Position numbers and translations under genes: made by a program. A DNA stretch of 5,853 nucleotides from an uncultured Prevotella sp. (GTDB taxonomy: Bacteria > Bacteroidota > Bacteroidia > Bacteroidales > Bacteroidaceae). Location: assembly GCA_945863825.1 (NCBI GenBank), contig CAMBBY010000107.1:1-5853 (forward strand). The letters are read 5' to 3'. The notes beneath the pieces are model-generated. The model worked only from the letters and a program-made list of their open reading frames with translations, was not told the DNA's origin and ran no database searches. Of the stretch, positions 5,747 through 5,853 are shown in pieces (the first letter of the stretch is position 1; each line of letters opens with the position of its first letter).

Positions 5747-5853
5747 ACTGAACTTTCGTATATCAGGAAGTTAAAGGAGTTAAGGAAGTTAAGAAGTATG
5801 TCTTGCTGCTTAAAAAACTTCGCCAAAAAGACTATTGTCTTAACTCCTTTAAC
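5747..5853 (-). repeat. Palindromic extragenic repeat, copy C (reversed, cut by window edge)
   Basis: Read on the minus strand, this copy begins GTTAAAGGAGTTAAGAC (5853-5837). Its centre differs from copy A at two of 41 positions (AACA to AATA, GCGTAG to GCGAAG). An arm of TTAACTTCC/TTAACTCC units and the tail CCTGATATACGAAAGTTCAG follow. The inner end of the arm has one change (ATACTTCTT in place of ATACGTCTT) that weakens the second small hairpin and the base of the long stem; the first hairpin is intact. The outer flank seen in A and B lies beyond the window. It follows rfbD in reverse orientation, so whatever the element does at gene ends must work either way round. Confidence 0.85.

Overview
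The window looks like chromosomal DNA from a Bacteroidota species, most likely Prevotellaceae (Segatella/Prevotella copri-like). Three observations support this. Promoters match the Bacteroidota form TTTG-N19-TAnnTTTG. Leaders are A-rich with weak or no Shine-Dalgarno sequence. The gene products (a phosphate-selective-type porin, a long-form GDP-L-fucose synthase, a lipoprotein with a minimal lipobox) fit the phylum. Genus is an inference from general resemblance; no search was possible.

Layout: 3-695 (+) is the 3' part of an outer-membrane porin that runs off the left edge. 986-1693 (+) is a HAD-superfamily phosphatase with its own consensus promoter. 1898-2731 (-) is an unrecognised lipoprotein, convergent with the HAD gene and divergent from what follows. 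2869-5721 (+) is a nucleotide-sugar block: GDP-L-fucose synthase (fcl), dTDP-4-dehydrorhamnose 3,5-epimerase (rfbC) and dTDP-4-dehydrorhamnose reductase (rfbD). These three enzymes perform the last steps to GDP-L-fucose and dTDP-L-rhamnose, deoxyhexose donors for surface glycans. The partner genes for the earlier steps (gmd, rfbA, rfbB) are not in the window.

The most unusual content is non-coding. A long imperfect palindrome occurs in three clear copies (703-824, 1692-1841, and 5747 to the right edge in the opposite orientation), plus a decayed half copy at about 4077-4115. Every copy lies just downstream of a stop codon. The copies share a nearly invariant 40-41 nt centre. Their arms are built from 8-9 nt units (GTTAAGGA-like) whose number differs between copies. 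The same arm bases can form either one long stem or two small AAGAC-N4-GTCTT hairpins. This looks like a dispersed, REP/MITE-like extragenic element that may act in transcript ending or 3' stability. The function is inference.

No tRNA, rRNA, CRISPR array, transposase or attachment site was seen.
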